DNA of 29,207 nucleotides from Vibrio tasmaniensis 1F-187 (GCF_000272405.2 NZ_AJZM02000082.1:1-29207), one strand, 5' to 3'; counted from the first letter of the stretch, positions 7,172 to 16,301 are shown. Program-made: numbers and translations. The notes: generated from the letters alone by a model not told the origin.

Positions 7172-10100
7172 CTAATCTGTCGACATGCAGTTTAGATTCA
7201 ATAACATCAATTCACGCAGTGCTACCGAGAACTTGGCAAACTCATGAACCGAACCTACTTTGAATTCATTGAGGATACTTTCCCAACGATGTAGAGAATC
7301 AGAGTTACTTTCCATCCAATCATCAAGCGCTTTAATCACATCGATGTCTGAAGCACAACCGCAGTTAAGCACTTGGCCAGTTAGCTGACGTTGCTGCCAA
7401 TCCAGATCTTCTCTGAATGCTGCACGTGCCAGCGCTTGCCAGTTGTTATCTACAGCTTGACCATTGATTTGCTTCAAGAACCAGTGCAGAGACAAACGGT
7501 CGCCAAGGTTGAAGTAAAGCTTCGACGCTTGTTGTACTGTTTTACCTGTCTCACGAGCCACTGTGGATATATCCAGTGCCGAGTACAAGCTAGACAAACG
7601 CGCAACTGAATTAGCCAACTCAGGGGTTACGCCTTGGTCAATCCATAACTGTGCCATTGCGTTATGCTCTTCTACTTCAGAAGCCACTAGGTTTTCATCC
7701 AGTTTCTCTGTGATAGTAAGAACATCGCCTTGGTAAAGTTCAATCAATGCTTTCACTGACTGTTTTCCGGTACGGTTTCTTAGCAACCAACGAGCCAAAC
7801 GACGAAGTGTACGACGAACATGGTAGATCAATTCATATTGAGCTTCAGAACTTGAAACATTGTCCAGTTCACGGATGCTCTTCAGAACTTTGCCAAGACC
7901 ATAGATTTCACGTGTTGCTGCGTAAGCATTGGCAATATCAACGATATTTGCGCCCGTCTCTTCTTGCAGACGAGTAACGAAGTTACAACCCATCTCGTTA
8001 ACCATTTGGTTAGCCAGTGCAGTCGCGATGATTTCAGAACGTAGTGGATGGTTATCCATGTGTTGAGAATAGTTACGACGTAACGCGGTTGGGAAGTACT
8101 GCATAAGCTGTTGAGCATGGAATTCATCATTAGCGATATCATCACTAACAAGATCTTCTTTAAGCACCATTTTACCGTAAGCGACAAGTACAGAAAGCTC
8201 AGGTCTTGTTAGGCCTTGGCCCTGCTTTTCACGCTCAAGCAGTGTTTCGTCATCTGGGATGTATTCCAAACCACGATCCAAGTACCCTGCTTTTTCCATT
8301 GTATGAATAAAACGGATTTGCTCTTTTACTAAGCCAACACCTTGATGCTCAGTAACCGAAATAGACTCAGCTTGACAATATGCGTCGTCTAGAACAATTT
8401 CGCCAACTTCATCTTCCATCGATTCAAGCACTTGGTTACGTTGCTTAACGGTTAGATCACCATTAGACACCAAACCATTCAAGAAGATCTTAATGTTTAC
8501 TTCATTATCCGAACAGTCAACACCACCAACGTTATCAACGAAGTCAGTATTAACGCGGCCACCCGTCAGCGCGTATTCAATACGACCCAATTGAGTCATA
8601 CCCAAGTTACCGCCTTCACCAACAACCTTAGCTTTCAGGTCACGGCCATCGATACGAAGCACGTCATTTGCACGGTCACCAACATCTGTATGAGTCTCGT
8701 TTGAAGACTTAACGTAAGTACCGATACCGCCATTCCAAAGAAGATCAACCTTCATAGACAAGATCGCTTTGATCAAGTCATTTGGTGCCATTGATGCTTT
8801 CTTAGTACCCAGCATTTTCTGAATTTCAGGCGTCAAAGAGATAGACTTCGCTCGACGAGAGAAGATGCCACCACCTTGAGAAATCAGGTCTTTGTTGTAA
8901 TCTTCCCAGCTTGAGCGAGGAAGATTAAACAAGCGCTCACGCTCTACCCAGCTTGATGCTGATTCTGGATTCGGGTCGATGAAAATATGCATGTGGTTAA
9001 ACGCAGCTTGCATACGAATATGCTTAGACAACAGCATGCCGTTACCAAATACATCGCCCGCCATATCACCTACACCGATAGCGGTAAAGTCCGTTGTTTG
9101 ACAGTTGATGCCCATTTCACGGAAGTGACGTTTGACAGATTCCCAGCCACCTTTCGCCGTGATACCCATGGCTTTATGGTCATAGCCGTTAGAGCCACCA
9201 GAGGCAAATGCATCGCCTAACCAGAAATTGTATTCAGCAGATACTGAGTTTGCTAGATCTGAGAACGTTGCGGTACCTTTATCGGCGGCAACAACCAAAT
9301 ACGGATCATCTTCATCGTGACGAACAACACTCTTAGGTGGAATAACCTCACCTTCAATGATGTTGTCTGATACGTCTAGTAATGCACGGATGAAGCGCTT
9401 GTAACAACGTTGACCTTCAGCGAAAATTTCATCACGGCCAGACATAGTGTGTTGACGCTTACAAACGAAACCACCTTTTGCACCAACAGGTACAATTACT
9501 GTGTTCTTAACTTGCTGTGCTTTAACTAGGCCTAGAATCTCAGTACGGAAATCCTCTTGACGGTCTGACCAACGTAAACCACCACGAGCGACTTTACCGC
9601 CACGTAGATGCACACCTTCAATGTCTGGTGCGTAAACGAAGATCTCAAACGCAGGAACCGGCGCTGGGATATCTGGGATCTCGCTTGGTCTCATTTTCAG
9701 AGCCAACCAAGGTTTAGACTGTTTGTTGTCGTCTAACTGATAGTAGTTAGTGCGAAGCGTTGCTGTGATCATTTCCATGTAACGACGAATGATACGATCA
9801 TCATCCAAGCTTTCTACATGATCCAACTGTTCAGTGATCTTCTTAATAAGATCTTGTTGCCCTTTCGCGCTACCCTTTAATTTAGGATCAAAACGCTTGC
9901 CGAATAAGCTCACTAACCCTTTCGCTAGATCTGGGTAATGAGACAATGTGTCTTCAATGTATTGTTGGCTAAATGGGAAACCCACTTGGCGCATGTAACG
10001 CGCATACGCACGTAAGATTGAGATTTCACGGCCAGAAAGAGCAGCACCCAATACCAAGCGGTTAAAACCATCGCTGTCTAATTCACCTTCCCAAATCGCA

Positions 10101-12013
10101 GCAAAGGCTTGTTGGAATAGATCGCGCGCTTCACGAAGATCAATCGTCTTGTCACTCTTATGCAGCATCGAGAAATCAAGGATCCAATAAGTCACCCCAT
10201 TGGTCTTGCGTACTTCATAAGGTGATTCACCAATAACGCGCAGGCCAAAATTTTCAAGCATTGGCATAACATCAGACAGGTGAATCGGCTCATCACTGTG
10301 GTAGAACAGCTTCAAACGAACAGCTTTAGAGTCTGCCGCTTCTTCTTGAGGGCGGTAGAAAAGCATGCCCAGTTTGTTGTCTTCACTTAGTGCTTCTAAA
10401 CGCTCGATATCTGCAACCGCAGAACCAGGCATCATGTCTTCTTTGTACGAACGTGGGAATGCACGCATGTACTCTTTCGATAACGGAAGACCTTTGCTCT
10501 CACCGAAGTTAGCAACGATTGATTCAGACAGGCGGTCATCCCACGTAGACGATACTTCCATTAAATTTTGCTCAATTGTTTTCACGTCCACATCCATGTT
10601 GTTGTTATCAACACGAACAATATAGTGCGTTCTTGCCAGTGGGCTTTCAGAGAAGTATGTCGTGAATTCGACCTCTTCTTCGCAACCGAAATACTGCTTC
10701 AAGATGCGTTGGGTTTGACGACGAAGTTCGGTGTTGTAACGATCTTTAGTAACGTAAACCATGCAGCTAAAGAAACGGCCAAACGGGTCTTTGCGAACAA
10801 ACAAACGCAGAAGATCGCGATCTTGCATTTGAACTACGCCAGTACCGACTTCTAGCAATTCTTCTTCACGAGCTTGAAGCAGTTCATCTCGCGGGTAGTT
10901 TTCTAGAATGTTGTGCAGAGCTTTATAAGAGTATGAACCTTCACGGTAACCACTCGCGTCTAAGATACGCTCTACTTTCTCGCGAACAAGAGGAATAGTT
11001 TCAACGGTTTGGTTATAAACGGCAGAGGTGTAAAGACCAGTAAAGCGGTGTTCACCAATGACCTTACCGTTCTTATCGAACTTCTTAATACCAATGTAAT
11101 CATTGTAAGCTGGGCGGTGAATGCGTGAAGCCGTGTTGCCCTTGGTTACGATAAGTACATAAGGCTTTTTGGCTTCAAGACGTGCCGAATCAGAAAACTC
11201 AGACAGCTTAACGTTACGCACACGATCTGAATTCGCAAACAAACCAAGGCCTTGCTCCTTGGTCGGTTGTAGTTCTGTGTCACCATTTACAGAAACAAGG
11301 TCATATTCCTTGTAACCCATAAACGTAAAGTTGTGCTCGCCTAACCAACGAAGAAACGCCAACGTCTCATCAAAACGTTGACCGTCTACAGGAATGCTTT
11401 CTTTTTGCTTTTCAACTTGATTAGTTACTTCCTCAAGTTTTTCAACCATCTTCAGCCAATCGTTCACGACTAAACCAGTATCGGTAAAGATATCCAGTAG
11501 TTCCGTTTTGAGCGCTGTCATTTCAGCTTTGCTGCTAAGACGGTCTACTTCGATATGGAAAAGCGATTGGAATGCACCTTCGTTATTGCTAACGCCGACA
11601 ACACTGCCCTTATCAGAGCGAGAAATTTGTGTTGGATTGTGAAGCATAAGGTGAGAAGAAAGGTCTAGGCGAGTCAGCGCCATTTTTACAGAGTCTACAA
11701 GGAATGGGCTATCTGGTACGACTATCTCTACGATAGTGTGAGTAGATTGCCAACCTTGACGACTTACTGTCGGGTTAAAAACACGAACAGAGATTTGGTC
11801 AGCTTTCTTTTCATTGATGTGATGCCATAAGCTAACTACAGCACCGTATAAATCGGATTCGTTTCTCTGAGTTAGATCGTCGTGAGAAACGTTACTAAAC
11901 AAGTGTTGAGCAAGTTGAGTTACGAGAGGTCGATGAGCAAGGTCAAGTTTGTCTTGAATCAGTTTGTAAACTTTTTCAAGTAAAACTGGAACCACAGTTT
12001 CACGTGCGGTCAT
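7172..12013 (-). CDS. gdhB: NAD-specific glutamate dehydrogenase, large type
   Basis: A very large cytoplasmic enzyme that deaminates glutamate to 2-oxoglutarate and ammonia with NAD+. From the ATG at 12011-12013 it has 1613 residues, the usual length of this class in Vibrio. The frame can be extended to a TTG at 12026-12028, but GGAG (complement of 12021-12024) lies 7 nt before the ATG and decides for the shorter form. The N-terminal half (about 1-700) is the regulatory region with ACT-like segments. The catalytic core (from about 750) shows the glutamate-site block around LRGGKVARGGLRWSDR and PVGAKGGFV (about 795-850) and the nucleotide-site block GVGDMAGDVFGNG (about 985). A helical C-terminal domain follows. 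It is a catabolic enzyme, standing alone between DUF2835 and pyrD. Confidence 0.95.
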   Translation of the reverse strand: MTARETVVPVLLEKVYKLIQDKLDLAHRPLVTQLAQHLFSNVSHDDLTQRNESDLYGAVVSLWHHINEKKADQISVRVFNPTVSRQGWQSTHTIVEIVVPDSPFLVDSVKMALTRLDLSSHLMLHNPTQISRSDKGSVVGVSNNEGAFQSLFHIEVDRLSSKAEMTALKTELLDIFTDTGLVVNDWLKMVEKLEEVTNQVEKQKESIPVDGQRFDETLAFLRWLGEHNFTFMGYKEYDLVSVNGDTELQPTKEQGLGLFANSDRVRNVKLSEFSDSARLEAKKPYVLIVTKGNTASRIHRPAYNDYIGIKKFDKNGKVIGEHRFTGLYTSAVYNQTVETIPLVREKVERILDASGYREGSYSYKALHNILENYPRDELLQAREEELLEVGTGVVQMQDRDLLRLFVRKDPFGRFFSCMVYVTKDRYNTELRRQTQRILKQYFGCEEEVEFTTYFSESPLARTHYIVRVDNNNMDVDVKTIEQNLMEVSSTWDDRLSESIVANFGESKGLPLSKEYMRAFPRSYKEDMMPGSAVADIERLEALSEDNKLGMLFYRPQEEAADSKAVRLKLFYHSDEPIHLSDVMPMLENFGLRVIGESPYEVRKTNGVTYWILDFSMLHKSDKTIDLREARDLFQQAFAAIWEGELDSDGFNRLVLGAALSGREISILRAYARYMRQVGFPFSQQYIEDTLSHYPDLAKGLVSLFGKRFDPKLKGSAKGQQDLIKKITEQLDHVESLDDDRIIRRYMEMITATLRTNYYQLDDNKQSKPWLALKMRPSEIPDIPAPVPAFEIFVYAPDIEGVHLRGGKVARGGLRWSDRQEDFRTEILGLVKAQQVKNTVIVPVGAKGGFVCKRQHTMSGRDEIFAEGQRCYKRFIRALLDVSDNIIEGEVIPPKSVVRHDEDDPYLVVAADKGTATFSDLANSVSAEYNFWLGDAFASGGSNGYDHKAMGITAKGGWESVKRHFREMGINCQTTDFTAIGVGDMAGDVFGNGMLLSKHIRMQAAFNHMHIFIDPNPESASSWVERERLFNLPRSSWEDYNKDLISQGGGIFSRRAKSISLTPEIQKMLGTKKASMAPNDLIKAILSMKVDLLWNGGIGTYVKSSNETHTDVGDRANDVLRIDGRDLKAKVVGEGGNLGMTQLGRIEYALTGGRVNTDFVDNVGGVDCSDNEVNIKIFLNGLVSNGDLTVKQRNQVLESMEDEVGEIVLDDAYCQAESISVTEHQGVGLVKEQIRFIHTMEKAGYLDRGLEYIPDDETLLEREKQGQGLTRPELSVLVAYGKMVLKEDLVSDDIANDEFHAQQLMQYFPTALRRNYSQHMDNHPLRSEIIATALANQMVNEMGCNFVTRLQEETGANIVDIANAYAATREIYGLGKVLKSIRELDNVSSSEAQYELIYHVRRTLRRLARWLLRNRTGKQSVKALIELYQGDVLTITEKLDENLVASEVEEHNAMAQLWIDQGVTPELANSVARLSSLYSALDISTVARETGKTVQQASKLYFNLGDRLSLHWFLKQINGQAVDNNWQALARAAFREDLDWQQRQLTGQVLNCGCASDIDVIKALDDWMESNSDSLHRWESILNEFKVGSVHEFAKFSVALRELMLLNLNCMSTD

Positions 12014-12246
12014 AGTCACACTCCACAATTAGAATTTTATTTTATTTTATTATTAGGGGGCTTACTTAAGCTAGCGTTTGAATCAAGCCTTCAAGGCCAG
12101 TTCTACTAACGAGTTAAGCAAAGGTAATGCATTCATTTATTGTAAAAGCATTATTGATAAATAGTTAATTGTTTTAGAGGTGGTAAGAGGTGAAATGTTT
12201 GATTATGTGATTAAGATTCCCTTTAACTCACTAGGCACGCCAAGCT
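12014..12246. other. gdhB upstream region
   Basis: This region carries the gdhB leader and presumably its promoter. Visible are an AT-rich track with pentamer repeats TTTTA (about 12034-12055), a short hairpin GCTTA-AG-TAAGC just upstream, and nothing resembling a terminator with a U run for the DUF2835 gene. I could not assign a convincing -35/-10 pair. Confidence 0.4.
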
Positions 12247-12465
12247 TTACAGAGCTTCCAACTTAATAAACTTATTTTTTTGGTCAGTTGTTAACCTAAA
12301 CTGTCCTCTAACCCCTATTTGTGTAAGAAATGGTCTGAAGCGAGTTGCAGGTAGCTGTAAGCGTAACCCTGTTGTTGTTATCACTTGAACTTTACTTGCG
12401 GCACCCGAGTAGCTAGCCAAAAACTGCTGATATGAGATGTTAAGTTGGAAAATATAGCGATTCAT
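12247..12465 (-). CDS. DUF2835 family small protein
   Basis: A 72-residue protein starting MNRYIFQLNISYQQFL, with conserved-looking segments YSGAASKV, GLRLQLPATRFRPFLT and GVRGQFRL. The pattern matches the gammaproteobacterial DUF2835 family, whose function is unknown. The frame is open upstream to an ATG at 12573 (108 codons), but the extension runs through the LexA-like palindrome and pairs poorly with the family. The ATG at 12463-12465 has AGGT about 6 nt upstream and gives the family length. It lies between pepN, which has its own terminator, and gdhB. The LexA box directly upstream implies damage-inducible expression. Confidence 0.8.
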   Translation of the reverse strand: MNRYIFQLNISYQQFLASYSGAASKVQVITTTGLRLQLPATRFRPFLTQIGVRGQFRLTTDQKNKFIKLEAL

Positions 12466-12472
12466 ACGATAC

Positions 12473-12488
12473 CTGTATAAATATACAG
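12473..12488. promoter_or_regulatory. LexA (SOS) box
   Basis: CTGTATAAATATACAG is a perfect CTGT-N8-ACAG palindrome with an all-A/T centre, essentially the gammaproteobacterial LexA consensus. On the minus strand it ends 7 nt before the DUF2835 start codon and contains a possible -10 (TATATT, complement of 12480-12485), so LexA bound here should block that gene. No plus-strand gene lies downstream within reach. Confidence 0.8.
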
Positions 12489-12544
12489 TGCCGGTATTTT
12501 TGGCACTTAACGATGTCTGAAAGTGAACTTGAAACTGCTCTAGC

Positions 12545-12562
12545 TTATCGAAAATTCGATAA
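12545..12562. repeat. 18-bp perfect palindrome
   Basis: TTATCGAAAATTCGATAA is a perfect inverted repeat (8-bp arms, 2-bp centre) between the pepN terminator and the LexA box. It has no U run, so it is not a terminator; it could be an operator for the DUF2835 gene. Confidence 0.55.
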
Positions 12563-12571
12563 ACCAGAAAC

Positions 12572-12606
12572 AAAAAAATCAGTGGCAGATATTCTCTACC
12601 ACTGAT
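12572..12606 (-). terminator. Intrinsic terminator after pepN
   Basis: On the minus strand ATCAGTGG and CCACTGAT form the outer stem, extended by four more pairs (one G-U) around a 5-nt loop, followed by seven T (complement of 12572-12578). It lies about 75 nt past the pepN stop. Confidence 0.9.
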
Positions 12607-12680
12607 GACTTTTCGTTACTAGTAAACTGTTTATTAGCAAACCGCTTATGATCAAACAGTTACCTGAATAAGCGGCTGAT

Positions 12681-15287
12681 TTAAGCCTCTAGTGCTTTTG
12701 CCACTTTCTCGAATAAGTCTTTTGCAAGGTTGTCCATGTTCTTCAGCGTCTCAAGTTCTTTTTTGATTAGAGCTTGGCGTTCATCATCGTACTTACGGAA
12801 CTTAAGTAGCGGGTCAATCAAACGTGAAGCCACTTGCGGGTTGCTGCTGTTCAGTTCACGTAGGATCTCGCCAGCAAACGCGTAACCTTGTCCTGACTTG
12901 GCGTGGAATTGAACCGGGTTCATGTTTAAGAACGAACCAACCAAGTTACGAGTACGGTTCGGGTTCTTCAAGCTGAACGCTTGGTGCGACATCGACGCTT
13001 TAATCACTTCAAGTGCATTAGAGCTTGGGTTTGAACCTTGCAATGCAAACCACTTATCCATGACAAGACCATCATGTTTCCACTTGTCGCTGTAATCCGC
13101 CATCAAGGTTTCACGACATGGTAGTTGCGCACTGTTCGCCGCGCCCATCGCTGCCATTGTATCTGTCATGTTGTTTGCTTGTTGGTACATAGCAACAACC
13201 AAGTCATTACCCTTTTCAGTATGCGCTAAGTAACTTAGACAGACTTTACGTAGAGTACGCTTACCAATCGAATCGTGATCGATCGTGTATTCTGTTAGTG
13301 CATGGCTGTGATAAACCGCCGCTAACTCGTCTTCAAGTTCTGCAGCTAGTGTTACTTTCATTGAGTTAAGAACAGATGCGACTGCATCAATATCAACGCA
13401 CTCATACCAACCCGACACTTCGTTATGGCTCGGTAGAGAAAGCATTTCTGCAATAAACGCAGGTTCTAGTGAATCACTAAGCAGTACCCCGCGGAATGCA
13501 TCAACAACAGAAGCAGAAAGTTCAAACTTTTGACCTTGTTGAACGTTATCTACGTTGCTACGGATGTATTTCGCTAGCAGCATTTGACCCGCATCCCAAC
13601 GAGAGAACTCATTGCGAGCATTCACCATCAGGAAGATCAGCTCTTCATCTGAGTAATCGTATTCCAATTTCACTGGCGCAGAGAATTCACGCAGTAGCGA
13701 TGGGATCGGTTGCTCTGAAACGTTTTCAAACACAAACGTTTGTTCCGCTTCTTTCACATCTAATACATTGTGAACTGGCTGACCGTTACATTGTAACCCA
13801 ATTACTTCACCCGACGCGGTGTATAGCTCGATGTCTAGAGGAATATGCAGAGCTTGCTTATCCGTTTGCTCATGAGTTGGAGCCGTTACTTGGCGAGTTG
13901 TTAACGTGTACTCTTTCTTTTCTGCGTCGTAGTGACTTTCAACAGACAGCGTCGGCGTACCAGACTGGCTGTACCATAAACGGAACTGAGACAGGTCAAC
14001 GCCCGACGCATCTTCCATTGCAGCAACGAAATCTTCGCAAGTTGCAGCGGTACCATCGTGACGTTCAAAGTAAAGCTTCATGCCTTTTTGGAAACCTTCC
14101 TCACCCAACAATGTGTGGATCATTCGGATCACTTCACTGCCCTTTTCGTATACCGTCAATGTGTAGAAGTTGTTCATTTCTATCACTTTTTCAGGGCGAA
14201 TTGGGTGAGACATTGGACTTGCATCTTCAGCGAATTGTGGCCCGCGAATAATACGAACATTGTTGATTCGGTTTACTGCGCGAGAACCAAGATCAGATGA
14301 GAACTCTTGGTCACGGAATACGGTTAAGCCTTCTTTCAAGCTTAGTTGGAACCAATCGCGACATGTCACTCGGTTACCGGTCCAGTTATGGAAATATTCA
14401 TGACCGATTACCGCTTCGATGCCTAGGTAGTCGGTGTCGGTTGCTGTTTGGTCGTTCGCTAAAACAAACTTAGAGTTAAATACGTTCAGACCTTTGTTTT
14501 CCATCGCGCCCATGTTGAAGAAATCAACAGCTACGATCATGTAGATGTCTAAGTCATACTCAAGATTGAAACGCTCTTCGTCCCACTTCATTGAGTTAAT
14601 CAAAGAAACCATCGCGTGGTTTGCGCGGTCTAGATTGCCTTTGTCGACAAAGATTTCTAGGTCAACTTTGCGGCCTGATTGTGTGGTGTAAGCGTCACGA
14701 AGTACATCAAAGTCACCGGCAACAAGAGCAAACAAGTAAGCAGGTTTTGGATGTGGGTCTTGCCACTTAACCCAGTGACGACCATTTTCAGCATCACCTT
14801 CATCTATACGGTTACCATTACTAAGTAAGAATGGATTTTCTGCTTTGTCTGCGATTACCGTTGTGGTGAATTTTGCCAATACATCAGGGCGGTCCATGTA
14901 GTAAGTAATACGACGGAAACCTTCAGCTTCACACTGAGTACAGAATGCGCCACCCGACTTATACAAACCTTCAAGTGCACTATTCCCTTCAGGATTTACT
15001 TCCGTCACGATCGTGAGTGTGAAATCTTTCGGTAGTCCGCTCAGTGTCAGTTGAGTTTCAGATTGCTCGAATTGCGTCCACTCTTGACCCTCAACTAAAA
15101 CAGAAACCAACGTCAAACCTTCACCATCAAGTACTAAGGTCGAACTATCTTTCTCTTGCTTAACACTAGACACCGCCGTAATGATGGACGCTGAATCGTA
15201 CAAATCGAAAGTAAGATCGATTTGAGAAATAGTGTGAGATGGTGATTGATAATCTTTACGATACTTGGCTTGAGGTGTATGTGCCAT
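12681..15287 (-). CDS. pepN: Aminopeptidase N (alanyl aminopeptidase, M1 family)
   Basis: An 868-residue cytoplasmic zinc aminopeptidase that removes N-terminal residues in the last steps of protein turnover. The exopeptidase motif GAMEN is at 260-264. The zinc motif HEYFH (His296, Glu297, His300) is followed 19 residues later by the third ligand Glu319 in SLKEG. The length matches E. coli PepN (870). The N-terminal beta domain, catalytic domain and long helical C-terminal domain are all present without breaks. The ATG at 15285-15287 has AGGAA six nt upstream. Own terminator downstream; the gene upstream ends in another terminator, so it is monocistronic. A 251-codon plus-strand frame inside it (13496-14251) is a shadow. 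Confidence 0.97.
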   Translation of the reverse strand: MAHTPQAKYRKDYQSPSHTISQIDLTFDLYDSASIITAVSSVKQEKDSSTLVLDGEGLTLVSVLVEGQEWTQFEQSETQLTLSGLPKDFTLTIVTEVNPEGNSALEGLYKSGGAFCTQCEAEGFRRITYYMDRPDVLAKFTTTVIADKAENPFLLSNGNRIDEGDAENGRHWVKWQDPHPKPAYLFALVAGDFDVLRDAYTTQSGRKVDLEIFVDKGNLDRANHAMVSLINSMKWDEERFNLEYDLDIYMIVAVDFFNMGAMENKGLNVFNSKFVLANDQTATDTDYLGIEAVIGHEYFHNWTGNRVTCRDWFQLSLKEGLTVFRDQEFSSDLGSRAVNRINNVRIIRGPQFAEDASPMSHPIRPEKVIEMNNFYTLTVYEKGSEVIRMIHTLLGEEGFQKGMKLYFERHDGTAATCEDFVAAMEDASGVDLSQFRLWYSQSGTPTLSVESHYDAEKKEYTLTTRQVTAPTHEQTDKQALHIPLDIELYTASGEVIGLQCNGQPVHNVLDVKEAEQTFVFENVSEQPIPSLLREFSAPVKLEYDYSDEELIFLMVNARNEFSRWDAGQMLLAKYIRSNVDNVQQGQKFELSASVVDAFRGVLLSDSLEPAFIAEMLSLPSHNEVSGWYECVDIDAVASVLNSMKVTLAAELEDELAAVYHSHALTEYTIDHDSIGKRTLRKVCLSYLAHTEKGNDLVVAMYQQANNMTDTMAAMGAANSAQLPCRETLMADYSDKWKHDGLVMDKWFALQGSNPSSNALEVIKASMSHQAFSLKNPNRTRNLVGSFLNMNPVQFHAKSGQGYAFAGEILRELNSSNPQVASRLIDPLLKFRKYDDERQALIKKELETLKNMDNLAKDLFEKVAKALEA

Positions 15288-15374
15288 GACGGGTTCCTTT
15301 TGATCGTTATACGTAATTGTATTTTAACTGTATATATCTAAAGGTTGAGGGCCAAGAACACAAGGGGAATATTG

Positions 15375-15405
15375 AAAAAAGGAGGCATTGTAGTAAAACG
15401 CCTCC
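15375..15405 (-). terminator. Intrinsic terminator after the two-repeat exported protein gene
   Basis: On the minus strand GGAGGC and GCCTCC (15381-15405, 13-nt loop) are followed by six T (complement of 15375-15380). It separates the exported-protein gene from pepN. Confidence 0.75.
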
Positions 15406-15505
15406 ATGTTTTGCTATTTTATCAACCAAATAAGAAAGGAACGGCTAATAAATGAACTGTGAGCCATATTATCAACAAACCTGACTTTGCGCATCCAACC
15501 CGTCA

Positions 15506-16189
15506 TTATCGAATACGATTGAGTACTGCAAACATGTCGCCTTCTTCACCTTGAAGCGTCAAGACGTCGCTGTTTAATGTGTAACGAGTGCCGTGCTCGC
15601 CATTTTCATACAGAAGCACCAATTGATCGCCTTCTGTGTAATACACCCCACGACGAACAACCTCACTCCCCACTTCATCGGACACTCTGAACATAAATAC
15701 AAAGTCAGGTTGAAGCACTAAATCCATTTTTTGAATATTACTCGCGCGCAAGTCGCTTCCGGACAATTCGGCGCTTGACCATATTCCCGCCAATGCATTT
15801 GGTAAAGCCTTGGTGAACATAACACCGTTGAGGTTCAACATATTATGGTTACTGCTATAGGCGTAAACTTGAGGTTCAGAGGTGTTTAAACCCAAAATAA
15901 TGGTATCTTCATTGGCGTTATACAAGCCTTCCCAATGGTCGACACTGTAGTCTTTCTTTTGAATATCAATGGAGAATGAATAATTTGAATCAAGGGTTAG
16001 CTTTATCGCTCTAAAATTTTCAGTACCTTGTTCAGGATCTGGGTTCATCAAATACCAATCACCAAGCAGTAAAGGAAGGTCAAAATGAGATAGATTGCTG
16101 TCACTTTTTGATTGCTGCTCGCTTGAAGCGACCTCACTCCCAAAAGCAACAAAACTTAAACAAGATAAAAATAGTAGAATCCATTTCAT
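15506..16189 (-). CDS. Exported protein of unknown function with two similar beta-rich halves
   Basis: 227 residues from the ATG at 16187-16189, which has a GAGGGGG Shine-Dalgarno upstream; the frame extends to a GTG at 16222 but this would bury the signal peptide. The N-terminus MKWILLFLSCLSFVAFGS is a signal sequence; the cysteine at position 10 is not in a convincing lipobox. The mature part contains two units of about 85-90 residues (42-128 and 134-225), each with GxW at the start, a strand ending in a phenylalanine, a Gly-x-Tyr/Tyr turn, an acidic turn (EDTIILG; GDQLVLL) and a final L-N-G/L-Q-G strand. This resembles small lipocalin-like beta barrels, but I do not recognise the family. 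Probably periplasmic. It is expressed from its own promoter, with the prc terminator upstream. Confidence 0.7.
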   Translation of the reverse strand: MKWILLFLSCLSFVAFGSEVASSEQQSKSDSNLSHFDLPLLLGDWYLMNPDPEQGTENFRAIKLTLDSNYSFSIDIQKKDYSVDHWEGLYNANEDTIILGLNTSEPQVYAYSSNHNMLNLNGVMFTKALPNALAGIWSSAELSGSDLRASNIQKMDLVLQPDFVFMFRVSDEVGSEVVRRGVYYTEGDQLVLLYENGEHGTRYTLNSDVLTLQGEEGDMFAVLNRIR

Positions 16190-16245
16190 ACGCGCCCCCT
16201 CGTTTTCTTTAAGCTTAGGCACGTAATGAATAGAAAGCGAAAAAA

Positions 16246-16261
16246 TTTGATCTAAGTCACT
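16246..16261. promoter_or_regulatory. CRP/FNR-like site
   Basis: TTTGATCTAAGTCACT matches the CRP pattern TGTGA-N6-TCACA at eight of ten fixed positions and partly resembles an FNR site. It lies 57-72 bp upstream of the ATG of the two-repeat exported protein, a suitable activator distance. Confidence 0.35.
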
Positions 16262-16301
16262 AAATTTTAAATGCGAAGTAACTGAATTTTAAATACGAAG
16301 T
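16258..16301. repeat. 22-bp tandem direct repeat upstream of the exported protein gene
   Basis: Two adjacent 22-bp units (16258-16279 and 16280-16301) share the core AATTTTAAATGCGAAGT / AATTTTAAATACGAAGT with one mismatch, plus a less conserved CACT/AACT edge. The period equals about two helical turns, which would suit tandem binding of a regulator. Confidence 0.6.

Noticed and set aside
6940..7263. A 107-codon plus-strand frame across the gdhB-pyrD gap
   Set aside because: It runs through the tandem repeat and into the gdhB 3' end, has no Shine-Dalgarno and no recognisable protein character.
12014..12028. TTG start five codons upstream for gdhB
   Set aside because: The GGAG Shine-Dalgarno lies inside this extension at the right distance for the ATG at 12013, giving the usual 1613 residues.
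12466..12573. 36-residue N-terminal extension of the DUF2835 protein
   Set aside because: It would translate through the LexA box and upstream palindrome region; family length and the AGGT site support the ATG at 12465.
13496..14251. A 251-codon plus-strand frame inside pepN
   Set aside because: It lies opposite an intact pepN with all catalytic residues, has no ribosome-binding site, and its cysteine/histidine/leucine-rich content is typical of an antisense shadow.
16187..16222. GTG start 11 codons upstream for the exported two-repeat protein
   Set aside because: It would place a charged segment before the signal peptide and overlaps the GAGGGGG ribosome-binding site of the ATG.
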